From: Comamonas kerstersii
GTDB lineage: Bacteria; Pseudomonadota; Gammaproteobacteria; Burkholderiales; Burkholderiaceae_C
Length of the DNA: 64,000 bases
Assembly: GCF_008801935.1 (NCBI RefSeq)
Contig: NZ_VZOT01000002.1
Span: 401,662 to 465,661 of the forward strand
Direction of reading: 5' to 3'
Both the position numbers and the translations under genes were made by a program. How positions within the stretch are numbered: position 1 is the stretch's first letter; every line of letters starts with the position of its first letter. The notes under the pieces are model-generated. The model ran no database searches, was not told the origin of the DNA, and saw only the letters and a list, made by a program, of their open reading frames with translations. Shown one piece after another: positions 8,361-18,278 of the stretch.

Positions 8361-8440
8361 ATAGCTACCAGCGCTTACATCTATTTGATTTGATAGATAT
8401 TTATCTTTGAAATCATTACAAATAAAGCGCTAGGTGCTCA
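8361..8440. repeat. Palindromic intergenic repeat, copy 2
   Basis: ATAGCTACCAGCGCTT (8361-8376) faces AAGCGCTAGGTGCTCA (8425-8440), pairing through AAGCGCT and partly beyond. The interior is AT-rich and degenerate. The right arm contains the stop codon of the symporter gene (8430-8432, minus strand). Confidence 0.7.
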
Positions 8441-10526
8441 CTTTTTTATTCTTCTTTGTGGTCACCAGACTCAGCAGCACGGTCACCCCGGTACCCAGGA
8501 ACACGCCGAACACCCCGGCAGAAATGGGCTGCAGCCCCCACCACAGGCCATCGGCCAGCAGCGCTGCGGGAACTGCGCTTTGCACCCACTGCGTGTGTGA
8601 GAGGATGTAGTAAGCCGTGATCCCCAGCCCGGCCAGCATGCCTGCAACTGCGCCCTGACGGGTGACGCCACGCCAGAAGATGCCCAGCACCATGGCGGGC
8701 ACAAAGGCCGAAGCCGCAATCGAAAACGACATGGCCACCATGGGCAGAATGTCCGAAGAGCGCTGCCCGGCAACCCAGGCCGCCAGCAGCGCTACGCCCA
8801 TGAGCACGAACTTGGAGACAATCACGCGCTGCTCGGACGAACTCTTGTGCGTGCCGCGTGAAAAATACAGATCACGCACCAGCGCATTGCTGATGGTCAG
8901 CAGCAGACCATCGGCCGTAGACAGCGCCGCTGCCAGACCACCGGCCGCCACCAGCCCGGCAATCACATAGGGCAAGCCGCCAATTTCAGGCGCAGCCAGC
9001 ACAATCAGGTCAGCCCCCAGCCGCAGCTCGCCAAACTGCAAAATGCCATCACGGTTAATGTCTTCCACCGACAGCAGCGAGCCATCCACCCGCGCCCACT
9101 GGGCAATCCAGCTCGGCAGCTCATCAAAGCGCACACCGACCAGGTTGTTCATCACCTCCAGCTTGATGAGCACCGCCAGCGCAGGCGCTGACAGATACAG
9201 CAGCGCGATAAAGAACAGCGTCCAGGCCACCGAGGTCCGTGCCGCCGACACCGAGGGCACGGTGTAGTAGCGCGTGAGCAAATGCGGCATGCCTGCCGTG
9301 CCAAACATCAAGCAGAACATCAGCGCCAGAAAATTGGCGCGTTCATCATTGAACTGTGCGCGTTCTTGCGCACTGCCTTCCGGATCGCCCCCAAAGGGCT
9401 GGCCATGGCGGGGCAGACCGCCGAGCGGCTGGGCACGCTCACGGTATTCCTGCAGCTGCTGGCGCCACAGCTGCTCGGCCTCCTGCGGGCTGCGCGGCAG
9501 GTTGGCGTACTCACGGCTGACGGCAGCAATGGCGCCCACATCTGCCTGGATGGAGCGCAGATAGCGCAGCCGCTCGTGCAGCACCAGCCGGTCACGCTCC
9601 ATGGCCAGGGGCACATCCTGCAGCTTGGCCTCCAGCATATCGGTGCGCTCCTGATAGATCTGCTGCACGGATCGCTCCTTGGGCGAATGCAGCAGCTGCT
9701 CCTCCAGCTGCGAAATCTTGTGCAGCTGGCTGGCATAGGCCACGGCGGCAATGGGATTGCCCAGCTGCTTGTACGCCAGCCACGACACAGGAATCAGAAA
9801 GGCCAGCAGGATGACCACGTACTGCGCCACCTGCGTCCAGGTCACGGCGCGCATACCACCAAGAAAGGAGCACAGCAGCACACCGCCCAGGCCCAGCATG
9901 ATGCCAATCTCAAACTGCACCCCCGTCAGACGAGAGGCAATCAGGCCCACGCCATAAATCTGGGCCACCACATAGACAAAGGAACACAGCACGGCGGCCA
10001 GCGCAGCGATGATGCGCGGCCACTTGCCACCAAAGCGTGCCTGAAAAAATTCCGGCAAGGTGTAGAGATTCATGGCCCGCAGATGCGGTGCCACCAGCAT
10101 GGCGACCAGACAGAAGCCGCCGGTCCAGCCCAGCAGATAGGCCAGACCGCCGGGCTGACCGCTGGAGCCGCCAAAGCCCTGCAGATAAAGTGCGCCAGAG
10201 AGGCTGATAAAGGATGCGGCGCTCACCCAGTCTGCCGCTGCCGCCATGCCGTTGTAGACCGGGGGAATGCGCCGGCCTGCCACGTAGTACTCATCAGCAT
10301 CGCCCGTCCGGCCCCAGACGCCGATCACGGCGTACATCATCACGGGCACAAACAGGAAGATGGGACCTATCCAGTGGCGTGCCAGCCCCTGGTTTTCGGC
10401 CCAGGTCATGAGCAGCAGCAGACCCAGCACGCACAGGCCATACAGCCCCACCATACGATGGATGCGCCAGCGATAAGCGCGTGCACGGTACAAGGCGGCG
10501 CGACCTGCGCCAGTCGGCATATGCAT
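8430..10526 (-). CDS. Sodium:solute symporter (VC_2705 / ActP-like subfamily)
   Basis: 698 residues with about 13 membrane segments typical of the SSSF family (GRRIPPVYNGMAAAADWVSAASFISLSGALYLQGF; PEIGGLPYVIAGLVAAGGLAAALSTADGLLLTISNALVRDLY). The family carries acetate and other short monocarboxylates with Na+ into the cell. A long hydrophilic, partly coiled stretch (about residues 275-405) interrupts the core, and an EF-hand-like loop DINRDGILQFGEL lies near residue 488; both are known in the VC_2705 subfamily. It follows the DUF4212 gene by 36 bp on the same strand, its normal partner, and ppsA is just upstream, linking monocarboxylate uptake with gluconeogenesis. The last residues and the stop lie in a palindromic repeat. 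Confidence 0.9.
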   Translation of the reverse strand: MHMPTGAGRAALYRARAYRWRIHRMVGLYGLCVLGLLLLMTWAENQGLARHWIGPIFLFVPVMMYAVIGVWGRTGDADEYYVAGRRIPPVYNGMAAAADWVSAASFISLSGALYLQGFGGSSGQPGGLAYLLGWTGGFCLVAMLVAPHLRAMNLYTLPEFFQARFGGKWPRIIAALAAVLCSFVYVVAQIYGVGLIASRLTGVQFEIGIMLGLGGVLLCSFLGGMRAVTWTQVAQYVVILLAFLIPVSWLAYKQLGNPIAAVAYASQLHKISQLEEQLLHSPKERSVQQIYQERTDMLEAKLQDVPLAMERDRLVLHERLRYLRSIQADVGAIAAVSREYANLPRSPQEAEQLWRQQLQEYRERAQPLGGLPRHGQPFGGDPEGSAQERAQFNDERANFLALMFCLMFGTAGMPHLLTRYYTVPSVSAARTSVAWTLFFIALLYLSAPALAVLIKLEVMNNLVGVRFDELPSWIAQWARVDGSLLSVEDINRDGILQFGELRLGADLIVLAAPEIGGLPYVIAGLVAAGGLAAALSTADGLLLTISNALVRDLYFSRGTHKSSSEQRVIVSKFVLMGVALLAAWVAGQRSSDILPMVAMSFSIAASAFVPAMVLGIFWRGVTRQGAVAGMLAGLGITAYYILSHTQWVQSAVPAALLADGLWWGLQPISAGVFGVFLGTGVTVLLSLVTTKKNKKVST

Positions 10527-10562
10527 GAGGGCGTGTGCAGAGGCGAAAAAAGCGCGAAAGGC

Positions 10563-10844
10563 CTAAGCCTTGCGCTCAAAGTAATCCATCACCACACAAT
10601 AGACCAGCGCGATCAGCATGAACATCAGGACTGCCCCTTGGGCCGCCATCCAGTAGCCCAGTTGCCAGCCCTGCACCCAGGCCTGCAGATCACGCGCAAA
10701 AAAGCACACCCCAAAAGAAAACACCACCCAGACCGCCAGCAAGATTGCCTTGAGCCACAGATGGTGTGTGTCGTGCAAGTCGGGCGGCAACTGCCCCCCG
10801 CTTGTCTCAGACCCGTCATGCATGTTGTCGTGAGAGAACTGCAC
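10563..10844 (-). CDS. DUF4212 small membrane protein, symporter partner
   Basis: 93 residues with two predicted membrane helices (LKAILLAVWVVFSFGVCFFA and MAAQGAVLMFMLIALVYCVVM) and the family's LWLKAILLAVW.VFSFGV pattern. DUF4212 proteins are encoded directly before VC_2705-type sodium:solute symporters and are thought to be their small subunit (family knowledge; mechanism unproven). It lies 18 bp downstream of ppsA on the same strand, so ppsA, DUF4212 and symporter may be one transcript. Confidence 0.9.
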   Translation of the reverse strand: MQFSHDNMHDGSETSGGQLPPDLHDTHHLWLKAILLAVWVVFSFGVCFFARDLQAWVQGWQLGYWMAAQGAVLMFMLIALVYCVVMDYFERKA

Positions 10845-10862
10845 TACAGGCCTTTCGCTGGT

Positions 10863-13253
10863 TTAGCCAGCCAGGTTCTGCCAGGTATCGATCACGGTGT
10901 CAGGATTGAGCGAGATCGACACAATGCCTTGATCGGCCAGCCACTTGGCGAAGTCTGGGTGGTCCGAAGGGCCCTGACCACAGATACCTACGTACTTGCC
11001 CTTGGACAGACAGGCGGAGATGGCGCGCTCGAGCATCTTCTTCACGGCAGGGTCGCGCTCGTCAAAGTCAGCGGCCAGCAGCTCTAGGCCGGAGTCACGG
11101 TCCAGACCCAGCGTCAGCTGTGTCAGGTCGTTGGAGCCAATCGAGAAGCCGTCGAAGTACTCGAGGAACTCGTCGGCCAGGATGGCGTTGGAAGGCACTT
11201 CGCACATCATGATCAGCTTGAGTTCGTTTTCGCCGCGCTTCAGGCCATTTTCAGCCAGCAGTTCGGTCACGCGCTCAGCCTGCTTCAGGGTACGCACGAA
11301 GGGGATCATGATCTGCACATTGGTCAGACCCATGTCCTCACGCACGCGGCGCAGGGCTTCACATTCCATCTTGAAGGCTTCGCCGAAGTCTTCGGAGATG
11401 TAACGTGCAGCACCGCGGAAGCCCAGCATGGGGTTTTCTTCCTCGGGCTCGTAGCGGCTGCCACCGATCAGCTTGCGGTATTCGTTGGACTTGAAGTCCG
11501 ACATACGCACGATCACGGGCTTGGGCCAGAAAGCTGCAGCAATGGTTGCCACGCCTTCAGCCACCTTGTCCACGTAGAAAGCACGTGGGGAAGCATGACC
11601 ACGGGCCACGGATTCCACGGCCTTCTTCAGGTCAGAATCCACGGCGGGGTAGTCCAGGATGGCCTTGGGGTGCACGCCGATGTTGTTGTTGATGATGAAC
11701 TCCAGACGCGCCAGACCCACGCCAGCATTGGGCAGCTGTGCAAAGTCAAAGGCCAGCTGGGGGTTGCCCACATTCATCATGATCTTGGTCTTGATCTCGG
11801 GCATTTCGCCGCGCTTGACCTCGGTCACTTCGGTCTCGATCAGGCCGTCATAGATCTTGCCGGTATCACCTTCGGCGCAGGACACGGTCACCAGAGTGCC
11901 GTCCTTCAGGCGCGAAGTGGCGTCACCACAGCCCACCACAGCAGGAATACCCAGTTCACGCGCGATGATCGCAGCGTGGCAGGTACGGCCACCACGGTTG
12001 GTCACGATGGCAGCGGCCTTCTTCATGACGGGTTCCCAGTTGGGGTCGGTCATGTCGGTCACCAGCACGTCGCCAGCCTGCACCTGGTCCATCTGCGAGA
12101 TGTCAGACACCAGACGCACAGGGCCGGTACCGATCTTCTGGCCAATGGCGCGGCCTTCGGCCAGCACATTGCCGGTGCCCTTGAGCTTGTAGCGCAATTC
12201 GGCCTGGCCCTTGGACTGGCTCTTCACGGTTTCAGGACGCGCCTGCAGGATGTACAGCTTGCCGTCGGTGCCGTCCTTGCCCCACTCGATGTCCATGGGA
12301 CGGCCATAGTGCTGCTCGATCACCAGTGCGTACTGGGCCAGTTCCTGCACTTCGGCATCGGTCAGGGAGTAACGGTTGCGCAGCTCGGGAGCCACGTCGG
12401 TGGTCTTGACCAGCTTGCCCGATGCAGCCTTTTCTTCAGGTGTGGAGAACACCATCTGGATCAGCTTGGAGCCCAGATTACGGCGGATCAGCGCGCTCTT
12501 GCCCGCCTTGAGCATGGGCTTGTGCACGTAGAACTCGTCAGGGTTCACAGCGCCCTGCACCACGGTTTCACCCAGGCCATAGCTGGAAGTGATGAAGACC
12601 ACTTCTTCAAAGCCGGACTCGGTGTCGATGGTGAACATCACGCCCGCTGCGCCCAGGTCGGAGCGCACCATGCGCTGCACGCCAGCAGACAGGGCCACCA
12701 CGTCGTGGGCAAAGCCCTTGTGCACGCGGTAGGAGATGGCGCGGTCGTTGTACAGCGATGCGAACACTTCCTTCATCTTGTGCAGCACGTCTTCGATGCC
12801 CACCACGTTCAGGAAGGTTTCCTGCTGACCGGCAAACGATGCGTCGGGCAGGTCTTCGGCGGTAGCGGAAGAACGCACGGCAAAGGATGCTTCGGCATTG
12901 CCGCCTTGCAGACGGGCAAATTCCGTGCGGATGGCTGCCTCCAGATCTGCAGGGAAAGGCTGTGCTTCCACCATGGCGCGGATTTCAGCACCCACTGCAG
13001 CCAGGGCACGCACGTCATCAACGTCCAGTGCTGCCAGCTTGGCGGAAATCTTGTCGGCCAGACCTTCATGGGCCAGGAACTGGCGGAAGGCGTGGGCAGT
13101 CGTCGCGAAACCGGTTGGCACGCGCACGCCCTGAGGCAGCTGAGAGATCATCTCGCCGAGGGAGGCATTCTTGCCACCGACGACTTCAACGTCGCTCATA
13201 CGCAGGTTTTCGAAAGGCACGACCAGTGCCGTCTCTTCGAAACGATTAGACAT
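10863..13253 (-). CDS. ppsA: Phosphoenolpyruvate synthase
   Basis: 796 residues, the usual length. Order: N-terminal ATP-grasp domain ([53 protein letters not shown]), the swivelling phospho-histidine domain with [23 protein letters not shown] (catalytic His near residue 425), and a C-terminal PEP-binding TIM barrel ([17 protein letters not shown]; catalytic Cys in [11 protein letters not shown]). The enzyme makes PEP from pyruvate, ATP and water, yielding AMP and phosphate, and is the entry to gluconeogenesis from C3 acids. It is divergent from ppsR, which encodes its regulator. Upstream of two membrane proteins of monocarboxylate uptake. Confidence 0.97.
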   Translation of the reverse strand: MSNRFEETALVVPFENLRMSDVEVVGGKNASLGEMISQLPQGVRVPTGFATTAHAFRQFLAHEGLADKISAKLAALDVDDVRALAAVGAEIRAMVEAQPFPADLEAAIRTEFARLQGGNAEASFAVRSSATAEDLPDASFAGQQETFLNVVGIEDVLHKMKEVFASLYNDRAISYRVHKGFAHDVVALSAGVQRMVRSDLGAAGVMFTIDTESGFEEVVFITSSYGLGETVVQGAVNPDEFYVHKPMLKAGKSALIRRNLGSKLIQMVFSTPEEKAASGKLVKTTDVAPELRNRYSLTDAEVQELAQYALVIEQHYGRPMDIEWGKDGTDGKLYILQARPETVKSQSKGQAELRYKLKGTGNVLAEGRAIGQKIGTGPVRLVSDISQMDQVQAGDVLVTDMTDPNWEPVMKKAAAIVTNRGGRTCHAAIIARELGIPAVVGCGDATSRLKDGTLVTVSCAEGDTGKIYDGLIETEVTEVKRGEMPEIKTKIMMNVGNPQLAFDFAQLPNAGVGLARLEFIINNNIGVHPKAILDYPAVDSDLKKAVESVARGHASPRAFYVDKVAEGVATIAAAFWPKPVIVRMSDFKSNEYRKLIGGSRYEPEEENPMLGFRGAARYISEDFGEAFKMECEALRRVREDMGLTNVQIMIPFVRTLKQAERVTELLAENGLKRGENELKLIMMCEVPSNAILADEFLEYFDGFSIGSNDLTQLTLGLDRDSGLELLAADFDERDPAVKKMLERAISACLSKGKYVGICGQGPSDHPDFAKWLADQGIVSISLNPDTVIDTWQNLAG

Positions 13254-13474
13254 GGGAAGGCTCCAAAGTTAAAAAACCTGTCAGCCCAGCGACCCACTGA
13301 CCATCATGCCGCTGGGAAACCCGCCTGCTTATCCATGACAACTTTGCTTGTTCTTGTTGTCGGTCATCGACCAGCAGACCGGTGAAATTTGGGAATAATG
13401 GGTGTCATTCTAGTCCCGGCCGGGCAATTTCGCCGCAGCTTCGGGTGTTTAAATTTGAAGGGAATGATTGCCCC

Positions 13475-14308
13475 ATGCATTCGCGCACTGTATTTGTCAT
13501 CTCGGACGGCACCGGCATTACCGCAGAAACCTTTGGCACGGCCTTGATGACCCAGTTTGATATCAAGCCACGCATTGTGCGCATTCCTTTTGTCGACACC
13601 GTAGACAAGGCGCACCAGGCTGTCCGACAAATTAACCACACTTTTGACATCGAAGGCAAAAAGCCCATCGTCTTCAGCACCCTGGTCAATCAGGAAGTGG
13701 TGGGTGTGATCAATGAGCAGTGCAAGGGCCTGCTGATGGACATGTTCGGCACCTTTGTGAAGCCTCTGGAAGAAGAGCTGGGCCTCAAGAGCCAGCACCG
13801 CGTGGGGCGGTTCTCGGACATCAGCCAGAGCAAGGAATATCTGGACCGCATGGAGGCCATCAACTACACGCTGGCCCACGACGACGGACAGACCAACCAT
13901 GACCTGCAGGGCGCAGAAGTCATCCTGCTGGGCGTGAGCCGCTCGGGCAAGACCCCGACCAGCCTGTATCTGGCCATGCAGTTTGGTCTGAAGGTCGCGA
14001 ACTACCCGCTGATTCCCGAAGACTTTGAGCGCAAGAAGCTGCCACCTGCGCTGGAACCACACCGCAAGAAGCTGTTCGGCCTGACGATTGACCCCATTCG
14101 CCTGTCCGAGATCCGCAACGAACGCCGCCCCGGCTCCAAGTACGCCAGCCTGCAGAACTGCCGCTACGAAGTCCATGAGGCCGAAGCCATGATGCGCCGC
14201 GCCGGGGTGAGCTGGCTGTCAACGACCACCAAGTCCATCGAGGAAATCTCCACCACCATCCTGCAGGAAGTGCTGCCGCACCGTCTGGGCGTAGGCATAC
14301 ACGGCTGA
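13475..14308 (+). CDS. ppsR: PEP synthase regulatory protein (bifunctional kinase/phosphorylase)
   Basis: 277 residues from the ATG at 13475 (GGGAATG precedes). [21 protein letters not shown] starts the DUF299/PSRP family, and [15 protein letters not shown] (about 150-164) is the P-loop. The family phosphorylates a threonine of PEP synthase with ADP, inactivating it, and reverses this by phosphate-dependent removal. Divergent from ppsA, the standard pairing. An upstream in-frame start at 13382 would add 31 residues of non-family sequence and is rejected. Confidence 0.95.
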   Translation: MHSRTVFVISDGTGITAETFGTALMTQFDIKPRIVRIPFVDTVDKAHQAVRQINHTFDIEGKKPIVFSTLVNQEVVGVINEQCKGLLMDMFGTFVKPLEEELGLKSQHRVGRFSDISQSKEYLDRMEAINYTLAHDDGQTNHDLQGAEVILLGVSRSGKTPTSLYLAMQFGLKVANYPLIPEDFERKKLPPALEPHRKKLFGLTIDPIRLSEIRNERRPGSKYASLQNCRYEVHEAEAMMRRAGVSWLSTTTKSIEEISTTILQEVLPHRLGVGIHG

Positions 14309-14331
14309 TCAGCCAGCAACTACTAAATAAG

Positions 14332-14409
14332 TAGCTGCCAGCGCTTGATTTTTCTTGGTTTCAGATATAAATCACCCTGAAAACCAGTAAATACAAGCGC
14401 TGGCAGCTA
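14332..14409. repeat. Palindromic intergenic repeat, copy 3 (bidirectional terminator)
   Basis: TAGCTGCCAGCGCTTG (14332-14347) pairs perfectly over 16 bp with CAAGCGCTGGCAGCTA (14394-14409), followed by eight T residues on the plus strand. It lies between the convergent ends of ppsR and hmuV and can terminate ppsR transcription. It has the cleanest outer arms of the family in this window. Confidence 0.85.
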
Positions 14410-14416
14410 TTTTTTT

Positions 14417-15220
14417 TCATTGCAGGCTGAATGCGTAATGCAACTGCCCCTGCTCGGTATGCAGACACTGCGCCTGCACACCCCAGACCTGCTGAATACG
14501 CGCTGGCGTCAATACCACCTGCCTGTGGCCAAACACCGCAGCAGCACCCTGACCGGGCAGCAAGAGCACATCATCGGCATAGTGCAGCGCCAGATTCAGG
14601 TCGTGCAGCACGATGACAACACCTAGCCCCCACTCCTGCGCCCTGCCGCGCAGCAGCTGCATGCAGGCATGCTGGTGCTGCAAGTCCAGCGCAGCCATGG
14701 GCTCATCGAGCAAGGCCCAGCACGGCCCCGCCGCCTGAGGCTCCCAGACCTGTGCCAGGGTACGTGCCAGGTGCACCCGTGCGCGCTCACCGCCGGAGAG
14801 CGTGGCGATGTCCCGCTGCGCCAGATGCACCACCCCCGTGCTGTGCATGGCCGCCTGCACGATCTGTGCTTCCTGCCTGCTGGGTGCATGGCGGTGCGGA
14901 TAGCGCCCCATCTGCACCACCTCCTGCGCCAGAAAGCTGAAAGCCACCTGCGTGTCCTGTGCCATATAGGCCACGCGTGCAGCCAGCTGCCAGGCTGGCA
15001 TGCGCTGCAGCGGCTGGCCATCGAGCAGCACCACACCGGCATCGGCTGCGCGCAGCCCCAGCATGACGGACAGCAGCGTGCTCTTGCCTGCGCCATTGGG
15101 GCCCACGATGGCCGTCACCCGCCCCGGCTGCAGCAGTGCTTCTACCTGCGCAATGATGCTGGCCCTGGCATGCGGGCGAATCTGCAAGCCGTGGCAATGC
15201 AGCAAACCTGTCTGAGCCAT
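14417..15220 (-). CDS. hmuV: Haem ABC transporter ATP-binding protein HmuV
   Basis: 267 residues from the ATG at 15220. Walker A GPNGAGKS (40-47), signature LSGGE (141-145), Walker B CWALLDEP (167-174) and switch His (HDL, about 206) are all present. It powers haem import through the inner membrane with HmuU. The start lies 3 bp after the hmuU stop, so the two are translationally coupled. Upstream in-frame sequence reads through hmuU in another frame and is not part of the gene. Last gene of the hmuRSTUV operon; its end abuts a palindromic repeat. Confidence 0.93.
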   Translation of the reverse strand: MAQTGLLHCHGLQIRPHARASIIAQVEALLQPGRVTAIVGPNGAGKSTLLSVMLGLRAADAGVVLLDGQPLQRMPAWQLAARVAYMAQDTQVAFSFLAQEVVQMGRYPHRHAPSRQEAQIVQAAMHSTGVVHLAQRDIATLSGGERARVHLARTLAQVWEPQAAGPCWALLDEPMAALDLQHQHACMQLLRGRAQEWGLGVVIVLHDLNLALHYADDVLLLPGQGAAAVFGHRQVVLTPARIQQVWGVQAQCLHTEQGQLHYAFSLQ

Positions 15221-15222
15221 AC

Positions 15223-16284
15223 CTATACCTTGCCCCTGAACTGCCGCAGCATCAGCAAAAACAGCGGCACACCAATCAGCGCCGTGAGTACGCCCAGCGG
15301 CATCTCCGCCGGCTGCACGATGGTGCGCGCCACCACATCTGCAGCCAGCACCAGGGCTGCACCCAGCAGGGCCGAGCATGGCAGCACCACGCGGTGATCT
15401 GGCCCTGCCACCAGCCGCACCCAGTGCGGAGCCACCAGCCCGATAAAGCCAATCATGCCCGTGGACGAAGTCACTGCCCCTACGGTCAAGGCCGCTATCC
15501 ATACGGCCTGGCGCTTGGTACGCTCCACCGGCACGCCCAGCAGCTGCGCCTGCGCTTCACCCAGCGCCATGGCGTTCAAGGGCCGCGCCAGGCGCTGCGC
15601 CAGCGCCATGCACACCAGCACCACCGTGCCGACCATCCACACCGCCGCCCAGCGGGCCTGCCCCAGTGAGCCCATGAGCCACAGCTGCACATTGCGCAGC
15701 TGCTCGTCCGTGGACACATAGCTCAGAAAACCCAGCCCAGCCCCTGCCAGCGCATTGATGGCAATGCCCGCCAGCAGCATGAGGCTCACCCGCGTGCCTG
15801 CGCCGGACTGCGCCAGCAGGTAGATCAGCCAGGTCACCAGCACACCGCCTGCAAAGGCGCAGACGGCCAGCGCCCAGCTACCCAGCTGAAAGCCAAGCAC
15901 TGGCAGCCAGATGGGGCCCAGCACAATGGCTCCGGCTGCTGCCAGCGCGGCGCCACTGCTCACACCAATCAGCCCGGGATCGGCCAGCGGGTTGCGAAAC
16001 AGCCCCTGCATCAGCGCCCCCGCCATGCCCAGACCCGCACCAGCCGCCGCCCCCAGCAGCAGCCGCGGCAGGCGGATGTTCATGAACACCAGATGCTCCG
16101 TGCCCTGCGCGCCCTGCCCTTGCAGGGCCTGCACCAGCACCTGCCACAGCTGCGCCGGGCTGATGGCATAGGCGCCATGTGCACTGCCCCAGACAAAAGC
16201 CGCAACGGCCAGCCCAAATCCCAACCCGCAGGCAACAGGCGGACGCAATCTGCCTGCATGGCTCCAGCGGCCTGCCTGCATCAT
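15223..16284 (-). CDS. hmuU: Haem ABC transporter permease HmuU (FecCD family)
   Basis: 353 residues with about 9-10 hydrophobic segments and the FecCD hallmarks (RLPRLLLGAAAGAGLGMAGALMQGLFRNPLADPGLIGVSSGAALAA; TGMIGFIGLVAPHWVRLVAGPDHRVVLPCSALLGA). It forms the inner-membrane channel for haem. The start ATG overlaps the hmuT stop (ATGA type), and hmuV follows 3 bp after the end, showing an operon. Confidence 0.93.
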   Translation of the reverse strand: MMQAGRWSHAGRLRPPVACGLGFGLAVAAFVWGSAHGAYAISPAQLWQVLVQALQGQGAQGTEHLVFMNIRLPRLLLGAAAGAGLGMAGALMQGLFRNPLADPGLIGVSSGAALAAAGAIVLGPIWLPVLGFQLGSWALAVCAFAGGVLVTWLIYLLAQSGAGTRVSLMLLAGIAINALAGAGLGFLSYVSTDEQLRNVQLWLMGSLGQARWAAVWMVGTVVLVCMALAQRLARPLNAMALGEAQAQLLGVPVERTKRQAVWIAALTVGAVTSSTGMIGFIGLVAPHWVRLVAGPDHRVVLPCSALLGAALVLAADVVARTIVQPAEMPLGVLTALIGVPLFLLMLRQFRGKV

Positions 16285-17147
16285 GCGGTGACCTGCAGCA
16301 TCTGGGCATGCAGCTCCTGCACCGCCGAAGGCAGGCGCGGGCCAAAGCCCAGCAAATGGCTGGCTTCCATACCGACCAGCGCCTTGCGTGCAAAAGCGGG
16401 GGTCAGGGCCAGTTCTGGTCTGCGCCAGAAAGCCTCTACCCCACCCAGTGCTTCAATGCCCTGCGTGCTGTTGACAATCACTTCTGGCGCCACAGCAGCC
16501 ATGGCCTCTGCGGTCAGTGGCCGGTAGCCCTGAAACTGCGTGACGGCATTGACTGCCCCCGCCAGCTCCAGCAGCGCATGTGCTGCCGTGCCACGCCCCG
16601 CCACCATGGGCGAGCCACTGTGCGACAGGATGAACAGCGCACGCGGCTTACGCTCAGCCTGCGCTACCAGGCCTTGTACCTGCTGCCATTGCTGCTGCAG
16701 CTGCTGAGTCAGCGCTGCCGCTGCGGCCTCGCGCTGGGTCACGCGCCCCACGGTGTCAATCTTGCGCAGCACTTCAGCAAAGTCATGGCTGCTGGGCACC
16801 AGCTCCACACGCACACCGGCAGCGCGCACCTGCTCGATCACAATGGGCGGCCCAGCTTCGCTGCTGCCCACAATGGCATCGGGCTGAAGCGACAGCAGCC
16901 CTTCAGCAGAGAGCTGACGCAGATAGCCCACCTTGGGCGTGCGCATCGCAGCTTCTGGGTAGAGGCTGGTGGTGTCGGTGGCGACCAGCAGATCCTCAGC
17001 GCCCAGCGCATACACCACTTCCGTCATGGCGCCACCCAGCGCTATCAGGCGTTGCACTGCGGTGGTTGCTGCACGTGCTGGCAGCACGCTGCCCAGCGCA
17101 CCCAGCCCCAGCGCGGCACACCACTGGCGGCGTGTGTACGGCAGCAT
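16281..17147 (-). CDS. hmuT: Periplasmic haem-binding protein HmuT
   Basis: 288 residues from the ATG at 17147. The signal sequence MLPYTRRQWCAALGLGALGSVLPARA has a twin-arginine pair (TRRQW), so Tat export is possible although Sec cannot be excluded. The mature part is a type III substrate-binding fold (RLIALGGAMTEVVYALGAEDLLVATD ... PKVGYLRQLSAEGLLSLQPDAIVGSSEAGPP). It hands haem from the outer-membrane receptor to HmuUV. It overlaps hmuU by 4 bp and is 22 bp downstream of hmuS. Confidence 0.9.
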   Translation of the reverse strand: MLPYTRRQWCAALGLGALGSVLPARAATTAVQRLIALGGAMTEVVYALGAEDLLVATDTTSLYPEAAMRTPKVGYLRQLSAEGLLSLQPDAIVGSSEAGPPIVIEQVRAAGVRVELVPSSHDFAEVLRKIDTVGRVTQREAAAAALTQQLQQQWQQVQGLVAQAERKPRALFILSHSGSPMVAGRGTAAHALLELAGAVNAVTQFQGYRPLTAEAMAAVAPEVIVNSTQGIEALGGVEAFWRRPELALTPAFARKALVGMEASHLLGFGPRLPSAVQELHAQMLQVTA

Positions 17148-17169
17148 CTGTGATGGCTGATGGAGTTGC

Positions 17170-18249
17170 TTATGCACGGGGCAGCCCTTCCGCCAGCGTG
17201 CGCCATGCCTGCAATTCAGCCTGACCAGGTTTGCGCACACCAAAGAACATGGCCACCACATCACCTGTCGCATCAAACAGCTCTACCGACGTCACCACAC
17301 CATCGGTCGTGGGCTTGCGCACCAGCCATGTGCTGGTAATCAGATCACGGCGCAGATGCAGGTTAAAGCCCGGGTCCAGCACATTGATCCAGTCCGAGCC
17401 AGGCGTCTGCAAAGGCTTGATGTGGCGTACGGGGCCGGAATGGATCTGGATACAACCTTTGCTGCCCACAAACACCATGATGGGCAGTTCCGCGCTGGCG
17501 GCCTGCTCCAGCAGCTGCGTGACGGCGGTATTGCTCAGCGGCTCACAGAATGCACCGCGTGTGAGCCGAAAGCTTTGCTGACGCTCACAGCCAAAGGTTT
17601 TGAGCATGCCGAAGAAGTCATGCGTATCCTTGAGCTGCGCCCAGGCCTGGCGCAGGCCAGCGGCGTCAATGCTGGCATCGTCAGCGACAGGCGCGCGTTC
17701 CGCTTTTTCCACAAAGCTGTAGCGCTGCGCAGAGTCTGCAAAGGCCTGCACCACCTGCTCCCAGGCCTGCATCTCGGTCTGTGGCCGTACATAGATCTTG
17801 TGCACGGCTGTGCCATGCTGGTCATAGAACTGCAGGCTATGCATGGGCTGGCCGTAGCGGCCTGACTCCGTCACGGCAAAGCCAGCATGCCAGGCAAAGA
17901 AGAACAGGCGCAGGTCTATGTCTTCGTTGTTGCACAGGCCAATGGGGCCTTCCTTGGTAAACCCCTGGTAGATGCCATCCTTCTCATGCACCACGGCCTC
18001 ATTGCGCGTCAGTGCCATCAAGGGGCCACAGGGCTGCAATGCCTGCAGGATCTCCAACCACTGCGGCTTGAGCGGCTGCACCTGCAGACTGCCTGCATGC
18101 TCACCACAGTGAGCAGCCAGCACAGCACCCTCACTCAGGCCCAGCGACCGCGCCGCATCCTTGGCACGCAGACCTTGCTTGCGCGCCTGGTCAAACGCAG
18201 CGCGAATCTGTGCGGCATCGCACAGTGATGTATCCACTACGGTATTCAT
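17170..18249 (-). CDS. hmuS: Haem-degrading/haem-carrier protein HmuS
   Basis: 359 residues from the ATG at 18249, preceded by AAGGAGAGCAATC. Two HmuS/HemS repeats are visible, about residues 20-170 and 200-350, sharing LFFFAWHAGFAV/LVRKPTTDGVVTSVELFD-type strands and conserved Arg and His positions for haem. HmuS/HemS proteins take haem from the importer, and some break it down anaerobically or with O2 to release iron; storage versus degradation is not decided by sequence. It lies between the receptor gene (30 bp) and hmuT (22 bp). Confidence 0.92.
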   Translation of the reverse strand: MNTVVDTSLCDAAQIRAAFDQARKQGLRAKDAARSLGLSEGAVLAAHCGEHAGSLQVQPLKPQWLEILQALQPCGPLMALTRNEAVVHEKDGIYQGFTKEGPIGLCNNEDIDLRLFFFAWHAGFAVTESGRYGQPMHSLQFYDQHGTAVHKIYVRPQTEMQAWEQVVQAFADSAQRYSFVEKAERAPVADDASIDAAGLRQAWAQLKDTHDFFGMLKTFGCERQQSFRLTRGAFCEPLSNTAVTQLLEQAASAELPIMVFVGSKGCIQIHSGPVRHIKPLQTPGSDWINVLDPGFNLHLRRDLITSTWLVRKPTTDGVVTSVELFDATGDVVAMFFGVRKPGQAELQAWRTLAEGLPRA

Positions 18250-18278
18250 GATTGCTCTCCTTGCTTGATACGCAGGTC

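Noticed and set aside
9282..11087. A 601-codon open frame on the plus strand
   Set aside because: It is antisense to the symporter and DUF4212 genes, both with strong family matches; the translation is His/Gln/Arg-rich and matches nothing. It arises from GC-rich codon bias.
11595..13385. A 596-codon open frame on the plus strand
   Set aside because: Antisense to ppsA; the translated protein has no family sequence.
15221..15502. An upstream extension of hmuV by 94 codons
   Set aside because: It overlaps hmuU out of frame; the ABC domain begins at the ATG at 15220.
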